Positions 1 through 11,994 of a stretch of 64,000 nucleotides of DNA are shown here, piece after piece. Within the stretch, counting starts at the first letter, position 1; every line of letters begins with the position of its first letter. The notes under the pieces were generated by a model, which searched no databases, was not told where the DNA came from, and saw only the letters and a program-made list of their open reading frames with translations. The stretch comes from Phanerochaete sordida. Lineage: Eukaryota > Basidiomycota > Agaricomycetes > Polyporales > Phanerochaetaceae. The position numbers and the translations under genes are program-made. Location of the stretch: contig BPQB01000113.1 in assembly GCA_019973155.2 (NCBI GenBank), positions 1 to 64,000 of the forward strand, written 5' to 3'.

Positions 1-1263
1 GAAATAGGACAAAAGCATCAGGAAAGGCCATTTAATTGTAAATTAGGCTTCAAAATGTCCAATAGAGCAATTCACATTGAATGATCTTTGGAACACAACT
101 AATTAACATATGGGGTTTTTCCAGATGAAAGTGTTCGCGCGAGCCCCTTAGCCGATAATTGCTCGCTTCGCTCGCGATCATATACTTGTGTACAATCGCT
201 CCTTGATGAGAGGTACAGTGGCGCTTTGGTGCATGCCTTGAGGTATCTTCGCCAGCAGCGCCACGCTTCATGCTCACGTTGGGAAGTTGCTTCAAGGCCA
301 CTCGTCTTTGAGGTGGCAGTCAGCCTTTATAGAGAGGTGTGGCTGGCTATGGTTGGCAGAAGGAGACGAGGTAGGAGAAGGCTGTGTTGGAGACCTGGCA
401 GAGATTGCTTGCGTTGGCAGGCTAGCAACTTGCAAGAGACGCGGCATCTGACAATCAGGAATAATGACGATGGGCTCAGGTAGGTTCTATTGGAGGTCAT
501 TGTGGACGTTGTCTGCGTTATGGCGTTATCGCCGTTAGTCGCGCGTGCTCAGATATCGTGGCGGCCAACCTTAACCCTACACGTTAGGCACGTTAGGCTG
601 AATTTCGCTCAAATTATCGTTTATTACTGCGACTACCTCCATTACATCCCACTTCGTGCACATTAGCTGGGCATTAGCCCAGGCGATTTTCCCTGATGAG
701 CCTGGAGGGTGAATGAAAGTGACAGGCACCAGGCACTCTCGCTACTGACGGACTCTCGGTATCGACATCGCGCCCGACATCTTCTTGACTCTTCCCCGAA
801 CTGACTCTGTTTGTGTCCCTTTGACTCCTTCTGACTAGATAGATATTTCATCTTTGTTCTGACTGTAGTACCGAACTCCGAAGAACTCTGACTCCCATAG
901 AAGTACAGTATATAAAGCTAGATATAACATGTATGGTAGGGTAGAAGCTCGTAAATCGAGACCACATCCCACTCTTTCTGGCATGAACTCTCGATACTCC
1001 CAACTTCTCAACTGTAGGCCGTGAACAGCTCCCGCTCAACATGCGATAACTCAACCGTCAAGCCCCCCGCCTATTCCAAGGCCTGACAAGCTTACTGTGG
1101 GCCAGGCTACCAATCAGGCCCCTATCACCATTTTATATGAGCTGCCCCTTATGATAGGTATCAAAGCCAGGTTGCATGAGAACAGCATCTCACAAGTATA
1201 GTACAAGTTTACAGAAATAGTGATATACAGTAGAATGAGATGCGCGAAAGGAGGTAAACACTA
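1..1263. other. Gene-poor left edge
   Basis: No convincing gene is visible on either strand; open frames are short and match no family I recognise. Small-scale structure includes a perfect 6-bp inverted repeat around an ATTA loop (667-682), a tandem 9-mer ACGTTAGGC near 577-598, and a TATA-like TATATAAAG near 910. These could come from a decayed transposable element, but no element ends are clear. The right part holds the 3' flank of the reverse-strand splicing-factor gene. Confidence 0.5.
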
Positions 1264-2595
1264 TTAGCCCATTAGCTGTGTTACATCATGTGGAGGGTAT
1301 TTTGTTTGAGAAAAAGTAAGGAGCCTGGGAATTGATACATAAGCAAAGGAGGACCACACATCATGAGTGGTTCCTCACCTTTTGAGAGATTGAATATACT
1401 TGCGACTGACTTCATCATTAAGCACATGAGCAACTTGGTCAGCTGAAATCTTTTCTCGAGCTGAACGTTCATGGATGCTGCAGGACAGCAATCAGACAAA
1501 CATCCCACAAATGTGAAGTATGGACGCACCCAACCATCGTTACTCCAATGGGCCAAGGTGCGTTGCCGATCGACAAGCGCAGATACGAGTCATTGGCCTT
1601 CTGATATTGTCGGCTTTGCATGTAATGCACGATCTCAGCAATGCGAGCAAGCACATCTGCCGGTAATGACTAAGACACAATTAGCACGGCGTAAACAAAA
1701 GAAGTTGGTGTGCAGGAGCATACTCTTGAACGGAGAAGCTTGAAGAGCGGCTTCAAATATTCCGCGGACTGACGCTGAGTCGCAGCAGCAAGCTTGCCCT
1801 GGTTGGTTCTTTTCACGGACTCTGTAGGGCGAATCAACGTGAGAAGCCGGATGAAAGCCACATGTAACATACCTGGCCGCTCATCCATCCACTCCTCCCA
1901 CTCCTTCAATGTCCTCTTCAGCGCATAATAGATGATGGGATACAGCCTGTCGGGGTCCGTCTTCACGAGATTCAAATCAAGAATCTCCACCCCAACATCC
2001 CTGCCACCTTCCTTGCCCTCCTTCTTCCTCTCCTTCTCCGCGAGGTCTTTCTGCGCGCGAATCTCAACATCTTCCAGAGCTTTCTTGAAGTCGTTCTGTC
2101 CGCCATGGCGCTCGTGCTCCTTCTCCTCGATGAGCTCAAGGGCTCGTAGGCGCAAGCGGCGATCCCTATCGGACTCGCCGAACAGTCGGATGGGCTGCCC
2201 CTTGGCACGTAGTCGACGGATACACTCCTCGTTGGATATGTTGAAGGTTGTGGAAGAAAGTGCGTCGCCCGTGGCCGTGTCAGTGCTGTCTGGGTGAGGG
2301 GAACGAGTCAGAGAACGCGACGGGCTCTAGATCAGAATGAAAGTAAGTGCTAGAGCACACGTACAATCATATGTATACTCACCTCGCCCTTCGCAACAAG
2401 TCTTGCCTGCCTTTCTGCCTCCTTCCGCTCTCTCTCTTCGCGCTCGGCCGCTGCTCTGTCCGCCTTCTCTTTGCGTTCCTGTTCCTCTTTCAAACGCTCA
2501 ATGTCCCCGCGCCGCATATACTTCGTTGGCCGACCCGCGGGCAACTCCTGCAAGCCTTTCCGTTTGAGAGCGATCTCCGCCTTGAGCGCATCCAT
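1264..2595 (-). CDS. PRP18: Pre-mRNA-splicing factor 18 (Prp18)
   Basis: Second-step splicing factor, expected to act in the spliceosome with Slu7 to stabilise the 3' splice site for exon ligation. The N-terminus has the short splicing-factor motif ([19 protein letters not shown]). A charged Lys/Glu linker follows, then the helical Prp18 domain with the conserved loop [17 protein letters not shown]. The HERSAREKI helix, [16 protein letters not shown] and the end [12 protein letters not shown] complete the domain. The reading needs five short introns, all with GT-AG ends, and the last exon ends ...QLMG-stop. The start is the first ATG of the 5' exon and fits the family N-terminus. It is divergent from the MED9-like gene. 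The family identity is clear; exact joins are by eye. Confidence 0.93.
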
Positions 2596-2808
2596 TGAGG
2601 GTTGGCGAATATAGATGGTGGTGAAACTGGTCAGATTGCGAGGTGGGAGTAAGACCTGGACAGTGGCAAGGTTAGGACAGGAGGGCTATGATGGAGTAGA
2701 GGGTATGCTCTCGAGGCGCCCTAGGCCGCAGCCGCGCACGTGGCCCCCCGCGTCCCTGAGCCCGTGTCCTTCACCACGTATCGTCTACTACCGCACGAGC
2801 GGATTGCA
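2596..2808. promoter_or_regulatory. Divergent promoter between PRP18 and MED9-like gene
   Basis: Only about 213 bp separate the two start codons, so both core promoters and 5' leaders must lie here or overlap. I see no clear TATA box. The inference rests on gene geometry only. Confidence 0.5.
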
Positions 2809-3265
2809 ATGTCGACGACACTATTCTCAAATCTTCTGCCAAACATTGTCAATGTTCTTGAGGTCGTCACCGAGTCTGAACTTGGTACAAACCCGGATCT
2901 GAAGAAGAAACTTGTCCAAGCTGTACGTCGTACACCTCCGTGTGGTGTTGGGCCCTACAAATGACATGACTTATAGTCCAATACCCTGAGAGATGATTTT
3001 GGCCGAGCTAAAGAAGCCGCGATTAACCTTGAAGGCGGGGATATCTCTCTCGAAGAGCAGGAAGAGATCGCAGAGATGCTAAAGGGCTTGATTGCGCGCA
3101 AACGGTCGGTATCGCTAGCTCTCTGACGGACTCCTTGTTTATCTGTGATCGTGTTGTAGACTTGTCCTTCGCAATTTTGCGAGGGATATTGACACAAAGG
3201 CCGCAGCGCCCGAGGTCAAGATGGACATAGACCTTGATTCAACTGCGTCAACACCCGCGTTCTAG
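2809..3265 (+). CDS. MED9: Mediator subunit 9-like protein
   Basis: Small helical protein of about 110 residues in three exons. It opens with a hydrophobic helix (LFSNLLPNIVNVLEV). Next comes a long charged helix (DLKKKLVQASNTLRDDFGRA), a conserved-looking turn (NLEGGDISLEEQEEI), and a last helix ending in ARKRLVLRNFARDI. This order resembles the Med9/Cse2 family, a subunit of the middle module of the RNA polymerase II Mediator complex. The ATG at 2809 is chosen because no earlier ATG is in frame in the leader. The family is short and weakly conserved, so this is a pattern-based assignment; another small coiled-coil nuclear protein is possible. Confidence 0.6.
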
Positions 3266-3483
3266 TCTCGACTGGATCAAATACAGGACGTTCCGCGCAC
3301 TGCCAGCCGCATGAAACGGTACAGCATGTGCCGGCCGGGACACATACAGTTATCGGTCAGTCAGCCACCTCCGACAGTACAGCTCGATCAGCTTGCACGA
3401 CCCTTCCTCGTCTCGTCTGTCCTCCATCTCTCTTTCGCACTACAGGCCGGTCCTCACGACTTGTGCCTACTGGCTGGTCCATC

Positions 3484-4797
3484 ATGAACGGGTCCTACTT
3501 GCGGCGCATTCTGTTTTGCTTTCTACTTGCTCATTGCTGGCCGACCTCGGCCGCTCTCAACATATCGTGGATCCGGCCAGCAGCTGGAGACGTCTACGGT
3601 GCTGGCTCTCAAATCATCGGGGAGTGGCAATCCGATACCGGGTATCCCTCTCCATCTTTCCGATTATGCAACGAGCAAGCTGGATCGAGCACCTTCGACG
3701 GGTCGGATGGGGAGGATGGGGGTTGTGGAGCAGCGGTTAAACCCAGCGTGCAACGAGACGCAAATAGCGGGTCCTATTTGGTCACCCTGTAAGCAGACAG
3801 TGCAGCTTTAAGCTCGACCATGTGCTGATTTTGTATATTAGAACGGTACCACAGGTGTTGCAAGAGTGTAATTATGTCCTGGAGATGTATGTCGACGCTG
3901 GGTCGTCTGTCTCTCCATCGTTTTCACTCAGTCGTACGTACGCGTGCATAATGCGTATGCCATAACCTGATGTACCGTCCGCTTCCGTCAGCTTCGCCAT
4001 CATCTGAAGCCCAGCCGGACGGCGCCGCTCGCAGTCCAGCATCTACCGCTTACCAAGCCATGCCAGATCTCGCGCAAACGCGCGCCCCGGTTTCTCCAGC
4101 TGCGTACGCGGTTCCTTTATCCATTGCTGGCGTTATCATTGTTCTCGCCGGCGTTATATGCGTGGTACAACGACGGGAGCTACTTAGGGAACGCGCCGAA
4201 ACCCACGAAGAGTCCAAGCGCTTCCAATCCATGTTCCACGGCACTGGAGGCTTTCTACGGCGATTCACTATCAGGCGGTTCACCTTGCGTAGACCGCAAT
4301 CGGACTCGCAATTACCTTCCGTAGGGCGCGCCCCCAGCATCCCAGAGAGTATTCTTGAAGAGAAGAACGAACTGGCGGACGAGGGCGACCGCTACACCCG
4401 CGTTTACGTGCCGCATTCTGACAGGCGTCCTCGTCCGGCAACGAAGGAACCTTTCTACACCACCACGACCGGCAGAAATATGGCCGCGCACTCCTTCCAG
4501 ACGCAGCTGTCTCCGCGTGTTCCGCATTCACCGTCGCATGCGCCCGCTGCATCCCGTGTGCGTACACCTCAACGCCTGGGACTATCAACCACTGGCCATG
4601 ACGCCTCAATCACAAGTCATGTCGTTGACCGCTATCTCCGGCCTTCCCCTCGTTCAACTCAGCTACGCGGACCCACCCCATCTCCAGCACAGAAGGCTCA
4701 CGTGCGTAGACATGCAGCCGGAGCGTCGTGGGCATCTAATCCACCACGGTCATTCAAGGGCGACATCTATGACGAGGTAGCGCGTAGGCTCGGCTGA
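3484..4797 (+). CDS. Secretory single-pass membrane protein, Kre9/Knh1-like N-domain
   Basis: The ATG at 3484 begins a signal peptide (MNGSYLRRILFCFLLAHCWP). A small extracellular domain follows, opening LNISWIRPAAGDVYGAGSQ; this 'pattern-then-W' start resembles the Ig-like domain of fungal Kre9/Knh1 and Ser/Thr-rich GPI proteins. Two introns are removed (donors near 3790 and 3934). A Ser/Pro/Ala stalk leads to one strong transmembrane helix (YAVPLSIAGVIIVLAGVICV). The cytoplasmic tail of roughly 200 residues is basic and disordered, rich in Arg, Ser and Pro. The layout suggests a plasma-membrane or wall-sensor-like protein rather than a GPI protein. No enzyme motif is present, and the function is unknown. 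Confidence 0.75.
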
Positions 4798-5015
4798 CTG
4801 TTTGTTCGAGTCTCGCTCCTGTGTATTTGAATCAGAATGAGAGCCGTCCTGTATTCGCTGACATCGAGTGCAACCGAAAATTGCGGCTGCGTGAAGGTCC
4901 TCGTTACACTGTGAGAGCGCCATGGCCAAAATATATCGCATTCAGCGTTGAATTCATCTCGGCAAGCGGGCGAGTGGTCGAAAGCCTTATGTAATCAAAG
5001 CGCTTGCTCGGTCAC

Positions 5016-8000
5016 ATGGCGCGGGACGCGACTGAACAGTTGAACCAGCCAGAGACAACCACCTCATTCTCGTCCCCCGCCTTCCCCCCCCCCCCCGCCT
5101 CCTCCCCCGCCCTCGGCTGCCGCCCAATGGCGAACACATACAAGATCAAGATAGCGGCGCGTCTCCGACCACCAATTCCAGGCGAGCTCGTCGACGATGG
5201 CGTTCAAGTCGAGCACCGCGACGACGGCACCTCTTCCATCTCCGTCCCCAACCCTCGAGACCTCACTCAAGTTTTCAAATTCCCGTTCGTATCCTCTGCC
5301 CATGTGTAAAAGGCATATACGTACTAATAATGTCTAGTTTCACGTCATGTTACGATCCTGCGGCCGGTCAAGAGGAGATATTCGAGAACGACGTGCGTCC
5401 CTTGATAGACATTGTCTACAATGGAGTGGTACGTCTTCGGGCATCTCCTGCAGTGTTTCCAACTGAGTTATCACTCCATACAGACGGTAACAGTGTTTGC
5501 ATATGGTGTAACATCGTCGGGCAAGACGCACACCATGCAAGGTAGTAGATCTGAGCCAGGTATCATACCCAGAGCAGTAGAGGTGGGTGGCGTTTCATGC
5601 CATGTCATATTTCACTCATGTGCTCCACGCCTCTGTTACAGGCCTTGTTTGACCGGCAATCCGGTCTCAGACGATATCGCTCCGAGTTAGCTGTGTCTTA
5701 CATGGAAATCTACAAGGACGAAGTCTACGACCTCTTAGTCAATCGAGACAATGTGCGCACCACCAAATGACATTATCGCCGCTGATGAGCTTACGGCCCT
5801 CGTATAGGCACCCAAGCTTCCTGTGAGGGAGAATGACCGAGGACAGGTCTTCGTCGCCAATTTGTCGGCCATACCAATAGATTCCATGGCCGAGTTCGAA
5901 AGGATTTATTCGTGAGTCTCATCTTCGTCTGTTACGGTGTACATCGCTCTCACTCTTGCACTCAGCCAAGCGTCGAAGAACCGTTCAGTGGCATCGACAA
6001 ATCTCAATCGTGCATCATCCCGATCCCATGCGATCCTCACTGTGACGGTGACTCTCACGGACCCCACAGAAAACAAGAGTGCGACCATGGTCTGATTGAT
6101 TCGTAAAACCATCTAATTCGCTGGCAGCTTTATCTGGCAAACTCAATCTTGTGGACTTGGCTGGCTCAGAGAACAACAAGGTCAGACTATCTCGCTTTAC
6201 ATCAAGTTCCTGAATTAACCTCCAATCCAGATGACTGGGAACGACCCATCCCGAATGGCAGAATCTTCTGCCATCAACAAGTCGCTGAGCACGCTGGGAC
6301 AGGTTGTTCATGCTCTGAACAAAGGGCATGTACGTCATGCACGCGGACGTTCTCGCCGTAGATGACAGGCTCATTGCTTGTAGAGCCGCATCCCCTACCG
6401 CAATTCCAAACTGACCCGTCTGCTACAAGACGCGCTTGGCGGCAGTTCGGTCGGTCTGCTCATTTGCAACTTAGCTCCTGGGACGAAATTCAGACAAGAT
6501 ACACTCAACACTCTGAAGTTAGTATCACGGCTTCTCTGGGTCGCCGAAATGAACTTGACGAGTTTTATAGCTTCGCAGTTCACACCAAGAACGTAGAGAA
6601 CAAGCCAGTGGTGAACGAGAAAGGTTAGCTTTGAATGGAATTTCACTTAGAACCTGCTGACAAGACGGCCGCCAGATAACAAACCGATACCAAAACCACA
6701 CTTCGCTGCTCCTCCTCCGCCTCCACCAAAGCTGGTGGCAGCGGTTTTGCCACTTCCTTCTAGCTCCTCTCACGGCGGCCGTCCGTCCCTTGTTTCTGTG
6801 CCTCCCAGTCGGTCGAGTTCATCAAGCTCCAGCTCGTCGTCTCGTGTCCCACGACCATCTGTTGGTGGATTTGGCATGAGCAGCCGGCTGAGTCAGCTCA
6901 TGCAGCCTCCTCCACCTCCGCAAGCCAAAACATACACTCTCACGGACAAGGAAATTGATGAGCGGGTATGTCTCGACTTCCCCACTCCTTGCGTCCTCGG
7001 TTGAGCTTGGGTTACTTGCAGATTGCGCGAGCTGTTGAGGCTGAGGTTGCTCGGCGTCTGGCGGAGCACGCTATCGAGAGAGCTCGAGAGGAGGAAGTCC
7101 GCCGAGAGGAAGAGGTCGCGTTGCGCCTTGCCGAGGAGCTTGCCAAGCGAGATGTGAAGCGGAAGGGGAAGGCGCCAGTACCGCAACACGAGAGCCTTCC
7201 CTCGGGGACTCTAACTCCGCTGATGCGTCGGGAAGAGGATGTCAGCGGCGATGAGTTCAAGAAAAGGCTCGAGGAACTCGAACAGAAATTGTGAGCAGCT
7301 GATGTCGATATGCTGAGTTGGTACTGACGTTTCTGGTATTGTCCACAGCGAGCACAGTAGCAGAGAAGTCCAAATGGTGGACGTACTATCGCCAGTTTCT
7401 AGGAAACGTACTGGTCGAGCTTACGTCTCTCTCGCAAGGACGCACTCAGAGAAGTACGAAGCTGCCACGCTTGCGTATCATACGTACTAACAATCAGTCG
7501 TCAGAGGGAATCTTCAGCTCGCGCTCGAACTCTACCGGAAGGCAGAGACCTACGTGCCCGACAATATCAAGCTCAAAGAGAGGTAAATGATCCTTCAAGC
7601 ATATGCCCCACATGTATCAAACTCACGGTTTTACAGGATTATCGAGATTGAGTGGGCCGTTAAGAACGGTCGAGCGTTGGAGCCCTCGCCCAAACGACCG
7701 AAGAAGAGCAAGTCACGCAAGACCAAGGACAGCAAACACAGTAGCCAGACGTCAATCACAAGCGAAGAGTCCGCGCGGCCAAGCCTGAAGGGTGAGAGCA
7801 CCCACACCAGCCTGCATGATGCGCATGCGACCGTCGGTGATCCGTCAACCTCTTCGCGACAGGAAGTAGCAGTGTTCTCGGGCTCGTTCTCGGGCCTCCT
7901 GCCACTTTCGCCGCCAAAGCCAGCACGTTCAGCCTCCCCGTCGCTGCCGCTGTCGCCCACGAGAGCGACGCGACCGACATCAGCTTCAGCGACGTCGACT

Positions 8001-8291
8001 CCGACCAGTCACTGCCCGAAGACCGCAGCGAGCTTGGCAGCGACGAATGCTTCTGAGCTCAAGGAGAAGGAGAACGTCCGGCTCGACCTCACATCTGATG
8101 CGGAGGACGATGAAGGACTTGTGCACGTCGGGAGCCCACCGAAGAGAGCGATCGACGAGATGCAAGGCGACGTCCGGGAGACGCCGCCGAGGCACAAGAA
8201 AGCGGCGAAGGTTGCGCCGGTGGACGAGACGGACGCGGGCGACGGCCCGTGGGAGCAGTGGCAGCCCTTTGAGCTAGGGAAGAGGCGGTGA
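5016..8291 (+). CDS. Kinesin-like motor protein
   Basis: Microtubule motor with an N-terminal kinesin head split by many short introns. Visible motifs are IKIAARLRPP (first strand), the P-loop AYGVTSSGKTHTM, MEIYKDEVYDLL, switch I NRASSRSH, switch II LVDLAGSEN, INKSLSTLGQVVHAL, and the microtubule-binding YRNSKLTRLLQDALGG. The head ends in a neck-like TKNVENKPVVNE. After it come Pro- and Ser-rich segments, a coiled coil (near 7020-7290), a short helical segment (ELYRKAETYVPDNIKLKERI) and a Lys/Ser/Pro-rich nuclear-type tail. The P-loop variant VTSSGKT is shared with some kinesin-6/7 members; I do not assign the subfamily. The in-frame ATG at 5127 is an equally likely start, since the extra residues are only a Pro/Ser run next to a poly-C tract. 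Confidence 0.9.
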
Positions 8292-8534
8292 ATTTCCATT
8301 CCTTATGGCTTGCAGTCGATTCTGGGATACCTATCACCGAGGTTACACGTTCCTTAGCAGTTCCTTCATGCATTTTCTCCTTGTACAGCAGCTAATACTC
8401 CAAACTTCCGCAATGCGATAGCTCTTGACTTCACGCACGCCTTCGCTCGTGGTGAGATATATAAAATTTTCCGGACCCTACTGAAGTACAAACATGTTGT
8501 CGGGCCTTTTCCTTGAAAGACATTGCGATGGTCT

Positions 8535-10235
8535 CTAGTGCCCAGCGACGCCCTTGGCTTTTGCCGCAGCATGCTCGTTAACCCAGTACGACCCGTGCGG
8601 CCATTCATATCGTGCGATGCTCTCGCTGTGCATCTCGATACTACGCCCCAAGCCATTAGTCCGATGCGTCCGAGATTATAGCATGGGACGTACCTGTAGC
8701 CTTCCGCAGCTTGGCTCGGTACATTGTATCTGCCCTTGTTATTGATGCTGCACGGGTACAGGAAATGTTCGTGTAGGTGGTCGACGAACTCGAGTACGTT
8801 GCGCTCCATCGAGCCCGAGACGGCGATGTAGTCGATCAGACTCAAGTGTATGACGTACTCGCACAGGCCAACGCCGCCTGCATGGGGGCACACGGGTACG
8901 CCGAACTTGGCCGCCATGAGCAGCACGCTCAGGACCTCGCTCACGCCCGCGAGGCGGCACGAGTCGATCTGGCAGACGTCGATGGCTCCCGCCTGCAGCA
9001 GCTGCTTGAAGACCATGCGGTTGTGCGCGTGCTCGCCCGTCGCGACGCCGATGCCGTGGGGCTTCAGGGCCCTGCGGATCGCCGCGTGGCCGAGGATATC
9101 GTCGGGCGCAGTAGGCTCCTCGATGAACCTGCGTACAGCGCGTTAACACAGAAGTGGGTGCGAGTCAGAGTGCGGGAGCATACCATGGCTTGATGTCCTC
9201 CAAGCTTTTGACGTAGTCGATCGCCTGTGGCACGTCCCACACCTGGTTCGCGTCGATCATGAGCACGCAGCCTGTTGGGCCTGCGTTCTTGCCCACAAGA
9301 TCTGGCCCGTTCGGGTCGCGCGGCTTGATGCCTGCCGGGAGGTGCGTGGGGTCGTCGATGATGGAGCGGATGATCTTGCCACGACGGAGGTCAGAAGCGC
9401 GGTCGGCACCGACCTTCATCTTGAAGTGGTTGAAGCCCGCCTGGACGGCCTCTTTGGTAAGTCGCGCAACCTTCTCGTCGCTGTAGCCGAGCCAACCCGC
9501 GGATGTTACGTAGGCAGGGTAGCCGACTTCGCGAACGTGGGCCTCGCGTTGAGACTTCGACGCCTCTTTTTCCCTGAGCATTGCTAACGCTTCCTCCTTG
9601 GTGATAGCATCGGTGATGTAGCGGAACGCTGTCGCGTTCACAAGCTCTTCCTGGAGGCATGAAGAGCAATTAGCAACGGCATATTTGCAGCTGGAACGCA
9701 ACTCACTGGAGTCATGTCTACGACCAGCTTCCAAAGAGGCTTTTTCCGCGACCGCGCAAACATATCCCACAAAGCGTTGTCCACAGCACCAAGCGCGATG
9801 TGGATGACACCCTTCTCCGGGCCAATCCTGGATGACTGCTCAGGGGGAGTTCTGTTCTGAAGTGTGGCATTGAACGTACCAACGCAGCTGAGGGTCAGAG
9901 CAAAGATAGTCCCACGTCTTTCCCATGTTGGCGAAGAGTTCCTCAGTATCCTTTCCCACAAGCCGCTGCGCGACCTCCTTGATTGCGGCGCAGACGATGT
10001 CATTACCGCGGCCAATGGTGAATGTCATGCCATGGCCGACGAGGTCGCCGGACGTAAGGAGCGTGACATACGCCGACGAGTAGTCGCAGTCGGTGTTCAT
10101 CGCGTCGGTGCCATCTCCAGTGAGAGAGGTGGGGAAGCGGACGTCTGTGTGGTGCGAGTTAGCTCGAGTTGTGGTGGGCACCCTGAGGCACTGCGACGCA
10201 CCGTGAGTCTCAAATCCAGTGATCGTCAGCGACAT
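8535..10235 (-). CDS. L-fuconate dehydratase (enolase superfamily)
   Basis: Catalyses dehydration of L-fuconate to 2-keto-3-deoxy-L-fuconate in L-fucose breakdown; related to human ENOSF1. The first exon [11 protein letters not shown] joins [17 protein letters not shown], the usual family N-terminus. Catalytic residues seen are the KxK motif (HFKMKVGAD), metal ligands in [19 protein letters not shown] and GEHAHNRM, and the catalytic His in [12 protein letters not shown]. The last exon reads [19 protein letters not shown] and ends [12 protein letters not shown]. Several short introns interrupt it. No other fucose-pathway gene is adjacent. The motifs match the fuconate dehydratase branch rather than generic mandelate racemases; the substrate is inferred from family. 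Confidence 0.9.
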
Positions 10236-11994
10236 GCTGAAGATGTGCGAGGGGAGTCAAGGTGCAGAGCTGGCGTTGAGGCCGTCATCGGTGCGTTCTT
10301 ATAGGCGTCGCTGTGTGGAGGTCCGGTGGTCCAGTCCAGCGTTCCGCTGCGTCCGCCCGACGCTCTGCCGGCTCCCCGGACCGCGGCCCGGCCACTCCCA
10401 CCCGCTCGCTCTCCCAAGTTCGAGTCTCGACCTCGGGTTCCGATAGTCCGACTTGCATCCCTCTGACCACATCCTCTGCGGCAACAAAGTCCAAATGGTG
10501 TTGTAGCGCAGAGCACTGTCTTGTACCGTCATAGAATTCGCTCCATGAACCCAGCGGGCTTGGCCAGAAGGAAGGCAGCCCAGGAAAGCGCACCGGTCAT
10601 CTGTCCTGGCCAGAACGAATGCATGTGCAGTTCCTATTCATACACGTCCGCTACCTCGCATCGCAAGAGCAAATTTCCATTTGTCCTGACAGGGTGCAAT
10701 GCGCTCATCGCCCCAGGTGAGTACAAACCTCGACATGCCGTACTTCCACGTCGATCGAGCTGCATACAAGAAGTAAGCTCCGGAGCAACCTATGGGCAGG
10801 ACGATGCGGTATCGTACACGCATAGATGGTCAGTTCTTCATCTTCAACCACGAAGCGCTGCGGTAGGCCTTGTTGCAAGTGTGCGATGACCAGTTTGAGG
10901 ATTACCGACTGGGCGTAATATATCAGGGCCGCATATATGCGTGTCTGCTCTACGGAAACACACCGAGATATCAATTTTCCTGGCGTCCCAAATACGCTGA
11001 ATGTCCGTGCTGCACTGCCTGGAGGCACCAGTTGAGAATACCAGACGCTGCCATCATAGCGGAACTTACTGGTCTTGGGCCCTCACGTCCACCTGCACGG
11101 AGCAAGGGGCTGATAGGCCGGTGTCATCCGGGTGCAAAAACACGACCTTCGTATGATTGAGTAGCAGCAGCATCGAGGCGTTGTTTGTGGGCATGGGCGC
11201 AGGATGACTGTGGAGGTGCTCGTGAGTCCCAGCGACATGGGTGGCGATAGCGCCGAGCTGTCAACGGCCTCCCAAACAGCGGCGGCAGGCAACTTGGCTA
11301 CGACAGGCCTCTTCACCGTCCCAACGATAGCGCAAGCTGGTCAAGCGCAGTCATATCGAATTATGATCCACGACCGACCCTTCAGAGTTCGTGGGAACAG
11401 CTGCGGATGAACGTTCGTTGAATGTTGAGACGAAGGCCATGTAGATGCTCGGGCTCGCCGCACTCGTGACCCAAGTATTCTCATCCATTCACAGAGCTGA
11501 CAAGGAAAAGCCCCGCAGGAAGATAAGTCGGCAGCAGAGGCTGCACATGCCCGAGGACAGTAGTCCTGTGGTAGTGTTTGGGAGACCAGCGGGCCTAACA
11601 ATAGCTTCAACATTGACCATGGACAATTTTGACATCGCTGAAGCCGGTAGAACATAGCTTCGAAGTAAACCTTGCTACAAGTAGAATACCAGATCCAGGA
11701 TCTCTTATATCGACGCGGGAACTTCTGTGTGATTTGAGTACACGGAAGGCTGTTATCGGTACGTCTACACGCGGTCATCCATACCGGCAGCGGACAGAAC
11801 CATGGGTATTGGCCAACGCACGCTGGAGTAACTGTATAGCAGGCACTCGACCTCAGAAGCCATGGGATGTGCAGCCTTCTTCTGCCACTGCTACCGCGCA
11901 AGACGGTCACAGGATGAGGGGCCAGATTATCAGCGATCCTCGTTATAAGGGATCGCAAGTGCATACCAGAGGCAAGGCCGTGCTCCGCCACGAG
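10236..11994. other. Gene-poor gap with a possible reverse-strand gene remnant
   Basis: No gene can be assigned in this 1.76 kb. On the reverse strand there are several protein-like stretches that fall in different frames. They include one reading MVNVEAIVRPAGLPNTTTG (near 11620), one reading AKLPAAAVWEAVDSSALSPP (near 11300), one reading NHTKVVFLHPDDTGLSAP (near 11140) and one reading FRYDGSVWYSQLVPPGS (near 11050). Joining the last two needs either a 22-nt intron or a frameshift, which suggests decay. I recognise no family. The left end contains the upstream region of the dehydratase gene. Confidence 0.3.

Noticed and set aside
4800..4830. Possible tRNA B box (GTTCGAGTCTC)
   Set aside because: No matching acceptor stem, D arm or A box could be found around it.
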